This document shows positions 12,293 to 24,483 of a stretch of 64,000 bases of DNA, piece after piece. The stretch lies in the NCBI GenBank assembly GCA_030374805.1, contig JARGSG010000007.1, positions 62,001 through 126,000 of the forward strand, written 5' to 3'. Position 1 is the stretch's first letter; each line of letters starts with the position of its first letter. Made by a program: the position numbers and the translations under genes. This DNA comes from Gracilaria gracilis (Eukaryota > Rhodophyta > Florideophyceae > Gracilariales > Gracilariaceae). Below the pieces are notes generated by a model that was given only the letters and a program-made list of their open reading frames with translations, ran no database searches and had not been told where the DNA came from.

Positions 12293-14240
12293 CTAGAGTG
12301 AAATTAGTCCACCATAATTTGTATTTATTTTTTAATTGGTCAAAATTTGTTGTACAAGTGTAATATGGATGTAAGTAGCTTGATGTATCCTTGTAAACGT
12401 CCCGCGAATATGTTATAAAAGTGTAAATAGACACAGTGTATAGTTTGAACTAATATTGAGCGGATGCGCATCCGTGATGAAGTAGACGGAAAGGTACGAT
12501 AGTGAAGGTTTTAACTAGCTAATTGGTCTCTCGAGCGTTACCGACGGTCATAAAGAACCTTTTCGATTCTATCAGCCGCGTTTAATCGTAATGCCGCCTT
12601 GCAAGCACAAAGGGGGTGGGATTCAAGGAGACCAAACCCAAGTACAGGGGTGTCAGAAATGCCATTCCTAACACGAGGGAGAGAGAGCAAAGAAACTTAT
12701 GCCGCCTATGCCACCATCCCGAGCAATGAAGATTATAATTCATGGAAGCGTGAAGTACTTTTATCGTTTTCGACGTTTTGAAGACCCACCGAGTACGCTA
12801 AGCGAGTTGTTTTCGCCTGGGTTGTATGCGTGGGATATGTCGATGATGACCACAATCGATATTCCGCAAAGTCCTACTTGAGATTCTGGGGCTGAGGAGT
12901 CTCCCAAATTCCAGCCTGAGAAAACGGTTGCTCCGGCGGTAGAAAACGCTGCTGAAGAAGCTTCCTAAACTCCACGAAAGTCTTCTCAATGAATAAAAAA
13001 GGCCGTGGTAACGAGCTCCAGCATCATAGAGGACTCCGACGACGATATTTTAGGGGTCTTTCACACGAGTAACGCTCCGCTTACTGACACGGAGGAAGAC
13101 TTGTGCGATGAAGGTGACAGTGTTCCGTCGGAGGAGGTAGACAACACCCTGTCTCTGAAGAAGATTTCCGTCTTCGACTATTTTCTGCGCAAGTTGACAA
13201 TGGATATTGAGATGATTTAAATTCCGAAGAACACAGTACAAATTGTAAATCTGGGCCACAAGGAGACGAAGATGATGAAATGTCACAACTTTAGGGCTTT
13301 CGCCTGCAGGTTCGATTGCTGTGGCATCTCTAGGGGAGTATGATATGGATGGAATAGTTATAAAAGGGAAAGTTGTTGTGTTCGTAACCCCCATTGACGG
13401 ATATCACCAAATTGGGATGTTTGAAATGCTATGATTCGTGTGTTGAACTTATTTTCGAAGTAGAATGTCCGTCCATCGAGATCATGGAAGGCTTCATCAG
13501 GGTACTTCCTGTATCAAAATTTTCCTACGTATCTTTTGAACTTTCTTGCGTCAATGTGGCGAGGTGATAGCTTTGTCATGACTGCTAAGCGTAAGGCACT
13601 TCATAAATGTCTGAAAACTTTGCAAGGAATAATGAGGCTAGTGGATTGGTATGCCATCTTGGCAATGGAAGCGACGATGTGCTGTTGTCGTATCTGGAAG
13701 TCCACGATTCGTAACCATGGCGCAGGAAGGGGGTGTTCACCACAGGATTCAGAGAAAATGAATAGATGTGTTACTTCTATGGAAAACTGGTGTCTCATAA
13801 CCTAACGAAGAGAAGGAAGGTACAAAAAAAATATGGTGAACGGTCATTGAGAGTCCTTTCAAAACGTTTTCGGATGTATGCGATGGGGTTTAACGTCCAT
13901 GCTGATATATTCCGTAACTACTAGAAAGAAGACCAGTGGTAAGTTTAATACCTGTATGGATTGTATCCCCTCCTTTTTCATCGAGTGAAACAAATAACGA
14001 TCCCAAGTATATGGAAGGTGATACGGACATGGATGCATTTGCAGATTGGGTGAAGAAACGAAGAACTGCCAATGTGCGGGCTATTTGAACCCCAAATACT
14101 AGACGCACCCCGCATCAACTACGAGAATACGAAATTTTTGCGGTGCGAGCACCTCGGAAACTGGAAGTTGGAGAGGAGTTGTTCGCGGATTAGGGTGTAG
14201 AGTATAGTTGGGGTACATCGACAGGTCTAATTATAGTACT
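12293..14240 (+). mobile_element. Element copy B: 5' region, N-terminus and SET remnant, fossil
   Basis: Copy B opens directly after palindrome P2 with a 5' region matching copy C, including a TATA box at 12,414-12,420, 177 bp before the first ATG at 12,591. Copy C has the same 177-bp spacing. The N-terminal text (NPSTGVSEM, EEDLCDEGDSVPSEE) matches copy C, and the ParB-like start (about 13.38 kb) follows. The sequence then passes directly into text matching the SET region of copy D (about 13.43-14.24 kb), ending with the same EELFAD and GVEYSWGT words. It therefore looks like an internally deleted copy that links the two protein types to one family. It carries many breaks. Confidence 0.7.
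12414..12420 (+). promoter_or_regulatory. TATA box of element copy B
   Basis: TATAAAA lies 177 bp upstream of the first ATG of copy B. The equivalent TATAAAA of copy C (33,729-33,735) lies at the same distance from its ATG, so the spacing has been preserved between two diverged copies. Confidence 0.6.
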
Positions 14241-15125
14241 TCATTAGTGGAACTTACCGTTTTTGCTTCGAAACTGCGGTACACCACCAATGTATCTTCC
14301 GGTGAATGTTAGAATTGAATGGTTACAAAAACTCTTGGTATGTTGCTTGGTCTTCTCATACGTGACGAAAGTGTTGTCAGCCGAATGCGACACCAATTGG
14401 ACGCAGCATTTGACAATTTGGGTTCAAATGTTAGCTCTGAAACTTGCTTGACAGATCATCTGCCGAGCTGATGTGTTACGAACAAAAAGTACTAGTATAC
14501 AAGGCCTATAGAATTTCGTGCGCGTCCGGTCCACTCTTTGCACCAAGACGCAAAGGAATTCCTCTCATGATCGACACCACTAGATTTCTTATTTTTCAAT
14601 GATGACTGCTTTTGATCCTTCTCTCTAGGTCGCGTCGCTACCAACTGTGATTGCACGAACTATGCTTTCACAACGTGCCGCATCTTGTACTGGTATAAGT
14701 GCGTCGGTGTTATCGGAATGCTAGTTTTGGTGTCAAAAATGGCCGAGTTAAAATGATCGAGAAAGCGGTGAGTTTATTCAAATTTGGATATGCTTAAATT
14801 CCGTAAATGTTTCCACGTTTCCACTTGTCCTAGTTTGTGCGGAAAGAATCATTCACGATTATTTACATCATTGCTAGTTTGGATGGAAGAAAAACTAGCA
14901 TGTTAATTCCGTTCATGCTAGTTTCCAAACCCAATGTAAGTGTGTAAGTGGCACATATTCAGAACCATACAGCGACGAATAGAGATATATACACATAGAT
15001 AGCTACTTATGGAATACGATTAGAAGAATACAAACCCTTCGAATAGGAACTCTCTATAGAGATACAGCACATCTATTCAACAATTCCCATATCAGATATC
15101 GGCCGTTTATTCTCTCACTATTGAA
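14241..15125. other. Non-coding stretch with TGCTAGTTT motifs
   Basis: There is weak coding-like text to about 14,460, then AT-rich sequence without a gene. Direct and inverted copies of TGCTAGTTT / ACTAGCAT sit at about 14,873-14,923, for example an inverted pair around a 19-bp loop. Similar words occur at 4,190-4,350 beside Ty3/gypsy 1. I cannot tie them to a known element end. Confidence 0.35.
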
Positions 15126-18100
15126 ATGCCTTCGCATCACGTCCCACCTCCCCCATCATTCCATCCCACCATCCGTGCGCCATATTACGCTCCCCGCTAC
15201 GTACCTCGCCTATCCCCAACACCCCTACAACGCCCCACGCAAGATCTACTTGCTGCTTTGAAGGCTGCTCCTTCATCGCTGGCAAGATCCCTGCGATTAA
15301 AAGGCACCAAAAAAGATGCCGCGACCGTCTCACCACAAAGAAGCGTTTTCTCTCCCCCAGCGGCAACGTTTCTCACTTCCTCCCATGCACAAAGCGTCAC
15401 CAGTCCACTCCCCAACTCCCACCAACCCCCCCACCTCCTCTTTCCAATCGTCCTTCCGATAACGTCCCCATCACCGACGACGATTCCTACTACCAGCAAC
15501 AGCTCTTCCTCTCCGTCGACACACAAACACCTACCATATCGTAGGCACCCCCGTCTGTTCCCTCTCCTCCTCCCCACCTCCTCCACCGCCCCCCTCCTTC
15601 CCTCTCATCAACAACCCCCACCTCGAACGAATGGTTCTCTACGTCTCTTCCATTGCTTTCACTCTCGGCCACTGCAATGCAGATAAAATCATCTTTCTCC
15701 TCCACGACCCCGCCTTCTCCAATTCAGCCTTCTGGAACACCATCTCTTCCGCCTCTCAGTGTCTCACACTTCAAACAGACCTCTTTCAATAACGCGTCAG
15801 CAACACCGGTTTTACCCCCACCACTCTCCACGACCAACAGCACCTCTTCACAGTCACTATTTTACGAAAGGATGCTATCCAAATCCTTAAAGGACAACTC
15901 GCACTCGCACACCTCCACTAACGCCTTCTTCCGCCAGTTTCCCCATACAAAATTCTCCGGCTCTTCCGCTTTCGCTCACCACATGGGTTCCTCTCTCGGA
16001 ACAGAAGCTGTCCCAGCCCTGAACCTCACAATCATGCAGTCCTCCAATAACTCCTGCAGCGGGCAAACCTCTGAGAACACCGGTATCGACTCCTTCATCG
16101 GCTTCGTCCAAGTTTACTTTGACAAGTTCTCCACCTCTTTCAAATCCTCTTCCAGCACCTCCCACCCCCTTCACATCACCCTACTCCACTTCTGCAATTC
16201 GTTCCGTTGCAAATATATCACCGGCAACCTCACCCTTTTTGGATACCTTCCAATCCCTTTCAGTCTGGCCACCGGGTCTCAAAACCCCGATTGCATCCCC
16301 CAAACCTTTTTCAACATCTGCCGCTCTACCAAAATGGAACCCATCCATCGTACCCTCTCCAACCTCTTCGAACCTCTTCTCTCCTCGAGCCTTGCTGGCT
16401 CCTCTTTTCGTGACGCTAATGACGTGCTCTGTCATTATCCCCCAATCATCGGCAGCTTCTGCGCAGGCATTCTAAGAGCAAAGGAAATTCTCGGCTTCTC
16501 CCAGGGCACCCGACCCCAACATCCATGCCACTGATGTACCGTCCCCCGCTCCGAGCTCTATCTACGAGTTCCATCCACCACTCTTTGATCCCAGACCCAG
16601 ACTCTCGCTGCCCACAAGCACACTCTGCCCTCTTTCAAGATGCCAAGAAAGCTCACCTCTCCAGAAATACTAGAATCGCCCGGAACACCAAGGAACAGGC
16701 CGTTGAAGCATTTCACTCCCTTTCCCTTGCAAAATAGTCCTCCCTCTTTGACCCTTACCCTCTCCTCAACATCATCTCCTTCCTCTCCCCTTACAACATC
16801 TTCTCCTTCGAATCACTCCATAATTTCCCGCTCAGCATCTGCAAGCTCATCAAGCTCGCAGCCATCGAGAGATTCAAGTCAGAGTCACTCTTCACCACTC
16901 CGGTTCCACCAAGTCCCGTCGTTCTTTCAACTCCGTCCTCTCCTTAAACACGTGAACACCATTTTCACCTCCATCGAAAAGCACTCCCCAGCCACAGGAC
17001 TCTACATCGACTTTTCCTCCTCTGACAACGGTCAGACCCTTAACGGTATCTTCACCTCCGACGGCCTACTTGGTATGCTCGAAGCAAAATACTACCGCTC
17101 ACTCGACATGGTCTTCCCCTTCATCGGCGCCTTCTTCGAACGCTGCTGTGACGAAATCAATGCAGCTCCCATCACTTCCGTTTTCACCAAGTACTCCGAT
17201 ATCCTCCTCTTCTCCATGCCATGCAACACCCTCGCAGAATGGAACGACTCCCGCCTCACCGACCTACAATTCCAAATCCACTCCTTCAAACCCACAGCGG
17301 TACTGGTCTTTGGCCCCCACCACCCTTCCAGCCTTGGCACCCCAAAGTTCCATCTCCTCCACCATATCGTCGAAAACATTTGCCGCTTCGGGGGCTTCCA
17401 CTTCAACGATGCCGGCATATTCGAGCACGTTCATTCCCTCTTCAAGTCACACTACTCCAAAATCTCAAAGCACAGGTCCAGCGCACATGAAGAAACCATT
17501 CGCGCCATCCATCACTCCAATGCCACCAAAGATTGGAACTCCCTTTCCACCAACCCCTCCATCGCGTCCTCCGCTCTTGCCCTCGCCTCTCCCATCCAAC
17601 CACGCCAACCCGGTTTGGTCCGTGATGGTAAACTTATCTCATTCGCTGATCTCATCACCGCCCACAAATTCCTCCACTTTAATCGTCATTCCAATTCCAA
17701 ATCACTACAAGACGTCTTCCTCAACGACACTCCAACAGATTGGAAAACACGCACCCTCCCTTCATTCATCACCCTTTCTCCCGAAGTTCTAGAACCCTCA
17801 AAGAACTCCCCCACTCTCCGTCGCACCCGAATAACCGTGGTCCACCCCGCTTACGTCTCCGGCAGTTATGTCCCATCAATTGGTCACTATATTGAAGAGT
17901 GGAACGAGTTCGCGCTGCAGGATCCTCCAATCTCTCTCATCCAACAAATATTGTCCGCCTCTTCCTTCGGTCTTTCTAAATACTCAAAGTTCTCTCACGT
18001 CCTCGTTGCAGGCATCAGCTCCTCCAACTCCACCCCCATCTTCTGGGACTGAAAACTCATCTCCCTTCTTCGCTTCAATCTTCCTTCCTCCACTCCATCT

Positions 18101-19298
18101 TCCAAAGAGTTCGCCTCCGCACAGTTCATGGAGCTCGTGCCACCAAGCGACGAAGTCGATGTCACCCTCAACTGCGTATGCCTCCGATGGGCAACAGAAG
18201 ACTAATATAACCACACCGCCATCCAGTTCCCATCTCCACCCACTCTACATCAGACAACGTTCCTCCATGGTTTGGAAACATCCCCTTCTCTTTTATCCTT
18301 GGCTCAGTTCATGTTCTCTGCCAGAACTACCCCGCACTTCCTTCACTTCCCGCCTCCACTGCTGTTTCCAAAGATTCTACTTCAACAGATTCTACCGGGA
18401 CCCCACCCCCAGGCTCTACCTCCCACCCCCGCATAGCACTCATTCCATAGGAGTTTCAAAAACCAATCACTACAACCCTCTTCCACACGAAATATTGGAG
18501 ATAGGTATGGGATGAAGAAGATATACCACTTCTTCATCATCCCACCGCTATCTCCAGTCCTCCAACTTTTATTCACCCTACCCTCTCCCCTCTCCTCCTT
18601 CTGCTCCATCCCTATCCTCTCCCCGGTGCCCAAACAAATGATTGAAACCGGGATTCTTCGGTCTGCACGCTGCTATGTAGCATTCAAGAACCGCTCCAAG
18701 TCTCCGCGTAAAATTGGCGATAAAGTATTCCCCGTTCACCGCTAGGTATAAAATCTCCCTCGATGGAATCCACAGCCTAGCCGTCACAGTTCTCTTCGAA
18801 TTTCCGAACGCTCACCTCGGATCCCCCTCTATAAACCCATCGTTCTCAAACTCTTCGCTGTGCTCGTCCCTCACCAATTCCTATGCCACCTTCAATTTAC
18901 CCTCCACTGCTCTCGTTAGATACCTCCAATACCATGTAGAAAACAATAGCTGCCTTTGTCCTCCATGCCCCACACCCGCCTTCATCGTTTTCACAACACA
19001 CCCAATCCACGCATCAAGTCTCGCAAGGTGCATCACCGTCCCATCCACGTAATGGTTTTCCTTATTACATTTGGTCTCCACTGCGTATACCATGAACTCC
19101 TCCAACACTGCCACCGCCATTCCGTTCTTGAAATACTTGTCTTCATCATCACAGCTCCACGGTGGAGGATGCACAGTTGACCCAGAATACGCAAGATCTT
19201 CGAAATGGCTCATTCTCCACGCACACAACTTGTTCATTCTATCTTCCTCACTTCCTATAAGCTTCTCGCGATCCTCGTTCATCTGCTTCTTCAACTAG
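15126..19298 (+). pseudogene. Decayed unrecognised coding region, Pro/Ser-rich start
   Basis: Plus-strand coding text runs over about 4.2 kb. It starts with a Pro-rich segment at 15,126 (MPSHHVPPPPSFHP) and includes an uninterrupted 470-codon frame at 16,640-18,052. It ends near 19,298. Within the 470-codon frame the composition is ordinary protein (for example PSIGHYIEEWNEFALQDPP), unlike a random shadow. The region is interrupted several times, so I treat it as the remains of a protein of 1,000 or more residues. I recognise no domain. It lies between copy B and other fossils and may be another gene of the same mobile family, an unrelated element or a dead host gene. Confidence 0.45.
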
Positions 19299-20399
19299 TC
19301 ACCAAGTTCCATCCCCTAGTTATGCTTCGCCCGCTTCGAAATCAAATCATATCTCAGTAAAGAGAATAATCTGTCCCGAGCAGTAGGGGTCGAACTGGAC
19401 GGCTATCCGTCTGAAAATATCCAGTGTTCTTTGCAAAAAACTACCCAAAATATTCTTGCAGGACCAAGAATGGCCTTGGAGCGAATTGTTATCCAAAAAC
19501 TTAGTAGCCGAAAAAATATGTTTCCAAACATTTTGAGTGGCAAATTATCCGTTTCCATCCGTGGGAACAAGATCTAAAGTGCTTGTCCGACTTCGTCCGT
19601 TTCAAATACTCTTCTTGTTACTTGGATTCTGCTTAGTTTTGGAATCTCTTATTTCTGTTCCGGTTCTATTCGTTTCAAACACCTATTCCAACAGTATTAT
19701 TCGGGTTTTTTCTTCCCGGTCTGGGATTTTGTGTACTTCTTAATCAACTTCTTTATTTTCAACAACGTATATAGAGCTCTATTGGAAGAAATAAGTAGTT
19801 AACAGCTTTCATTTCTTGGAATGTAACAAAAAATCACAGCCAAGAACATATCAGGTACACGTGTACCGCGTTAAAGATGCAGCCTTTACATAATTGTTTG
19901 AATTCTTCTTATTTTATTTTGCGTTTACCCGTTTCGATTCAATCTGCTTCAACTATATTTTGATTACGTCCGTTTTTGTAATTTGATAAAACCGATTCGG
20001 TTCTGTTTGAGGAGATCGGATATGTTTTTCTTTAATATTGGTGAAAGGTCGAGATAAAACTGATACCGATCGCTTCTGTATTTTTGTAGTGTTTATTTTG
20101 TCCGAATCTGTCTATTTAAGGACGAAAAGAGGGGTTGTTCTGGATAATATTTGTCCGGTTCGACACCTACAGAGCAGCCCGCTTTCGCAATCCAATCATA
20201 TCGCTTATCGTCTGCTTCATCCGCTGCTTCAGACGCTTGTCCGCGCTTACATTTTCCACGCACTCTTGTTTCCTTCCCGCTTTTCTTATCGTCTCCAACG
20301 TCTCTCCCATATTTCTGTCTCGACCACATACTTCAAAAACACATCACTTCCACCCTCCGTCTATGTTGTGTAGGGCCTTATCTCATATGCAACCTGAAT
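19299..20399. other. AT-rich stretch without a gene
   Basis: About 1.1 kb of AT-rich sequence with no convincing coding signal on either strand. Short open frames here are low in complexity or Ser/Phe-rich, as expected from composition. I see no terminal repeats. Confidence 0.4.
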
Positions 20400-22270
20400 T
20401 GGGCACCTAGGCATCATCGCCTTCTCCACAACTACAAACATACTCCCCTCTCTACTTTCTCCCACCGTCTCACTCCTGTTCTTCCAGCTTCAACCAACTT
20501 TTTCCGTTTCGAAACAAAGTTTAGACATCTCCAACTTCGCATAATGACGAATCCAATCATATAAAGCTTTTCCGAATCTATAAAAACATTCTTCCACTCC
20601 ACTATCATACTTTCGGCGCCCTCTCACTTTTCTTTCTCCACCACCTCACTTTCTGCCCTTCACTGCCTCCCGAAGACTTCCGATCAACACATTTTGCCGT
20701 TTATTTTTCTCCCTCAGCCGTCCCAACTCTTCCTGCGTCAGCTTCAAACTCACCATCAATTTATAGTGATCTTACTTCATATTTACCAGCTGTGCCTTCA
20801 GTGACGTCACCCTCTGAACGATTGCAGTCCGTGGCAATACGCTTAAGTTCTCCTCATTGCCTTCTCGTTCCCTTGTAGAACCCCATTTATCTCCTCGAAT
20901 TCTACCTCCGCTTTCTCCATGACCGTCGACACTTTCGTATCTCACATCCTTCGAAAGTAAAACGGTGTTGTGCTTTACACGCATCCCTTGGGGCGTTAGT
21001 GGCACCGTCCCCACAAAATTCACTTCACTACGCCGTTCCGTTTGTACGTCGTCCTCCCCTTCGAAATCCCTCTGAACCACTGCTGCTGTCTCTCCGACAA
21101 GTTCCTCGGTTGATCCACCACATCTACGTCGTACCCCTCTCCCGTCCGCATGTTCTCGTCGCTGATCTCCCCCTTCTCCACAACTTCAACACCTCCCCAT
21201 CCATGAACCACACTCCCTATTCTTCTCTCACTACCCTCCCCTGTTTCACGTTCCGCCACTGGTCGCACACGCCTCGTTTCTTCTTTCTCCCAGTTGGCAT
21301 TCTCTTGCTTGAAACCAATGCTTTCCTTCTTTAGCACTCTATTTAGCGTCACGACAACGAAACTCTCCCCTCCTCGCGTCCTCGCCGGGTGACCACACCT
21401 CACTTCCTCCCTTTATCCGTGCACCTCTTCGGGTACCCCAGCCTTAGGCACTTTATCACCGTTAGTTCCCTTTCTTCCTCAAAAACCCCGAATACCTAAT
21501 ATGGTTCTACTTCTTTCTATTTTTCTTACCTCGACACTCGAACGAAGCTCTTTACCCCTCACTATCATATCCCCGCTATCGCTCTCCTTTAAAGCTCGCG
21601 CAGTCTCTGCGCGTCTCCTACGACCATCTCTCTCCAGACCACCGTGCAGAACCTTCTTTACCCTACCTCGCTGCGCTCATATGTTTTTCTTGGGACTAAC
21701 TACTTCTTCTCGTGCGTTTTAAATAGGTTTCGTCACCACAATGCTTACCGTTCGCTCCGTTCGCTCCGTTCACTCCGTTCGCTCCGTTCACTTCTTTCGC
21801 TCCGTTCGCTCCGTTCGCTCCGTTCGCTCCGTTCGCTCCGTTCGCTTCGTTCGCTCCGTTCGCACCGCTCGCTCCGTTCGCTCCGTTTGCTCCGTTCACT
21901 TCGTTCGCTCCGTTCGCTCCGTTCGCTTCGTTCGCTTCGTTCGATCCGTTCGCTCCGTTCGCTCCGTTCGCTCCGTTCGCTCCATATGCTCTGATGTTCC
22001 GCCCTAGACGCTCCTTGCCACACCGTCGCTCCTCGCCGCATCTTTCCTCCCTTTCCCACGTAAACCACCCCGAGGCGCACTCGTACTACGAGCGGTGCGA
22101 ACTTCGCCACTCACCGTTTCGCCACGCCTTGGGCTCTTTGACGCGCGACCGCTAAGCTCCTCCGCATTCACACCTTTCGTCTTACGTTTCGCCATATACA
22201 ATCGGTACAGTTCGTTGCGGTTGAAGCTAGGCTCTCCACGTCTTAGCCGTTGACCGTCATCAAAGGTCAC
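20400..22270 (-). pseudogene. Decayed unrecognised charged, coiled-coil-like coding region
   Basis: Minus-strand text from 22,270 down to about 20,400 looks like a charged protein. It has a basic N-terminal block (FNRNELYRLYMAKRKTKG), then a repetitive section made by the 9-bp minisatellite. A Glu/Arg-rich middle follows (KKESIGFKQENANWEKEETR), and a heptad-like piece lies near 20.7 kb (LTQEELGRLREKNKRQN). The stretch is interrupted several times. No family is recognised. Gag-like proteins and chromosomal scaffold-type proteins can have this composition, so no function is assigned. Confidence 0.35.
21741..21985. repeat. 9-bp minisatellite, unit CGCTCCGTT
   Basis: About 27 imperfect head-to-tail copies of CGCTCCGTT. 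Variants carry single changes (for example CGCTTCGTT, CACTCCGTT, CGCACCGCT). A 9-bp unit keeps the reading frame, so all six frames stay largely open: three-residue repeats of Ser-Glu-Arg or Asn-Gly-Ala type on the minus strand and Arg-Ser-Val or Leu-Arg-Ser type on the plus strand. It interrupts the minus-strand charged coding region. Confidence 0.9.
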
Positions 22271-22653
22271 TGGAATCGGAACTGCTCTGCTCTCGACGTG
22301 TTTGGTGCTCGCCGTGATCGATCGTCACCAATCGAATGCACACCCCCAATCTAGCGGAGTGTGGTAGGAATCACCAAGTGCAGTTTTTTTTATTCCCCGA
22401 TTCCAAAACCGAAAAATTGCCACCCAAATCTCCATTTCTGAACTAGAAAGTTCTCATAATGTTAAAAAAACGTACACCATCATATTTGCTGCCCTTCGCT
22501 ACCTTTTATGTATCTATTTACTTCCATATTGCACTTCAGCTAAAGTGTTTAGTTTCTATTTCGTGCTGAACGCCGAAGTTGGAGTGCAATAATTTCCAAT
22601 TCTTTACGGAGGTTTACTTATATGTTTTACATGTAGCTAGTTTACTACATTTT
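22271..22653. other. Non-coding stretch downstream of copy D
   Basis: Sequence after the stop of the SET region of copy D (minus strand). It is AT-rich with no gene. No palindrome of the P1-P7 type is seen, so the 3' end of copy D is undefined. Confidence 0.4.
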
Positions 22654-23445
22654 CTAATCGATTACTATAATAGGATTTGCCAATGTACCCCAGCTATACT
22701 CTACCCCATAATCCGCAAACAATTCCTCTTTCTCTTCCAGTTTCCGAAGTGCTCGCACCGCAAGCATTTGGTATTCTCGTAGTTGATGCGGGGTGCGTCC
22801 TGTATTTGGAGTTTGAATGACCCGCATATTTGCAGTCCTTCGTTTCGTCACACCATCCGCAACTGCGTCAATGTTCTTATCAACTTCCACATATTTGGGA
22901 CTGTTAATCGTTCCACCCAATAGAAAAGGGGCGGGGACAATCCATACAGGTATTAAACTTGCTCCTCGTCTTCTTTCTGGGAGGTTATGGAAAATATCGC
23001 CGCGGACGTTAAACTGCATCGCATACTTCCGAAAGCGTTCGAAAGTGGCTCCTAATAACCCTTCACCATATTTCTTATGTACCTCATTTCTCTTCGTTAG
23101 ATCGTGGTACACCAGTGCTCCATAGAAGTAACATATCTCTTCACCTTCCATGAATCGGCGTGTAGTGAACACCCCCACTCCGGCGCCAGGGTGACGAATT
23201 GTCGACTTTCCGATAGGACAACCGCACATGGTCGCTTCCAGTGCCAACATGGCATTTCAATCCAGAAGCCCCATCTTTCCTTGCAGAGTTTTAGGCCATT
23301 CTTGAAGGGCCTTACGACTACAGATGGTGACCAACCTCGCATCCCGCCACATTGACGCAAGAAAGTCCCCAATAAGCGTAGGAAACTTTTGATACCAGCG
23401 TATCCGGATGGAGCTTTCCATGATCTCGATGGGCAGACATTTCAC
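22654..23445 (-). pseudogene. SET-domain region of copy D
   Basis: The text GKSTIRHPGAGVGVFTTRRF, EEICYFYGALVY and, near the end, EELFADYGVEYSWG follows the SET fold. It has the G-x-G-hydrophobic-F/A start strand, the Y-x-G-x-hydrophobic-hydrophobic strand, and a late EEL-hydrophobic-DYG close to the usual catalytic Tyr region. SET proteins use S-adenosylmethionine to methylate lysines, mostly on histones. An NH-type RFxNH core (usually NHSC) is not clear in the middle, where a novel insert replaces the normal SET-I. The matching text in copy B (13.4-14.24 kb) retains the first and last motifs. Broken, and substrate unknown. Confidence 0.6.
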
Positions 23446-23516
23446 TTCGGAAGTAAGTTCAACACCCTAATCATAACCTTCCTAACTTCCTGCGTTACCT
23501 GGATACCCGTCTCATT

Positions 23517-24483
23517 CTACCACAGGCACAGTACGAATTGAACAATTGCGATGTCCCTAGCATGGGCAAAGCAGTCAGGGTCCGGCTGACACCCGATGAA
23601 CCTACGATGCAATTGTAACTCCATGCACATTGCTCTCGTTAACGTCCCCGCAAACAAGTCGACCACAATAACCCCAGCCTGGAAAAACCGACTGATTAGC
23701 TTCTTCAACAATGCCCGAGGTTTCTGTTTGGACCTCACCATTTGTAAAACGTAGCCCCCACCTTTCATCTCTCTCTTCCACTGAAGATTGTACTCATTAG
23801 ATATGGGAGGTACCTGGTCAATGACACTCTGGTATTCCGGGTACCTCGGCTGCACAAAGTTGAAGTTCTCGTAGTTCACCTTCACATGCTGTTGCCCATA
23901 GGTGAGATTTTTTTGACCTCAATGTACAGCATGCTCTATTGCAGAGAAAAGGGAGCAGCACCTACATTGAGGGTTACGAATCTGGTTGCCTTGCGACCGT
24001 ACAAAGTGCATCGGGACCTGTTCCACAACAAAAAAAAACGTCTTAGTACTCGGTTTTATTGTTTTGACCCAATAGCAAAAAGTACATCTCTCCATTCCTT
24101 GACCTGCTCGAGAGCACTGAAGATGATGTAATGGTCCCCAGAACGTAGCAGCCATGGTAGAAGCTTTGCAGATTTTCTCATGTTCTGAGGGCTCAGTACG
24201 TCTTACTAGCTGTGGCTTTGGTTCTTGTTCCCCCGGATGTTGTACGGAGGTCCATGAGAACCAGTGTAACTTTTCCTAACGGAGACACACCATCTCTACG
24301 CAACTTCTCGTCTATCTCTACCATATCTTCAAACCCGAAATTGTAGAAGCGAAAGTACTTCCCCATCTCTTCCTCACAATTTCGGAAAGCCATCTTGTCA
24401 TCCAAAGACATAATAGATGGTGGTGGTATTACGCCTACCCCGGACGTTTCGTCAGCAGTACTTCCTTTCCAAATTTCGGCCAC
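23517..24483 (-). pseudogene. DNA N4/N6-methylase-like region of copy D
   Basis: VIVVDLFAGTLTRAMCMEL followed by RRFIGCQPDPDCF matches the S-adenosylmethionine-binding motif of beta-class DNA amino-methylases (typically LDPFxGSGTT, then GRRFIGIEIDxxY). Upstream, VTLVLMDLRTT occupies the place of the catalytic motif IV (usually DPPY), in the beta-class order of IV before I. The DPPY itself is not intact as read. Such enzymes methylate adenine N6 or cytosine N4. Bacterial and phage methylases of this class are often linked to ParB-like domains, which copies B and C of this family carry. The region is broken. Confidence 0.55.

Noticed and set aside
21741-21985. Possible CRISPR-like or telomere-like array
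   Set aside because: Units are 9 bp without spacers. It is an ordinary minisatellite.
23251-23256. TGA read as Trp (alternative genetic code)
   Set aside because: Formin ends with TGA and other host genes with TAG or TAA without extra internal TGA, so the standard code holds. TGAs elsewhere fit decay of fossils.
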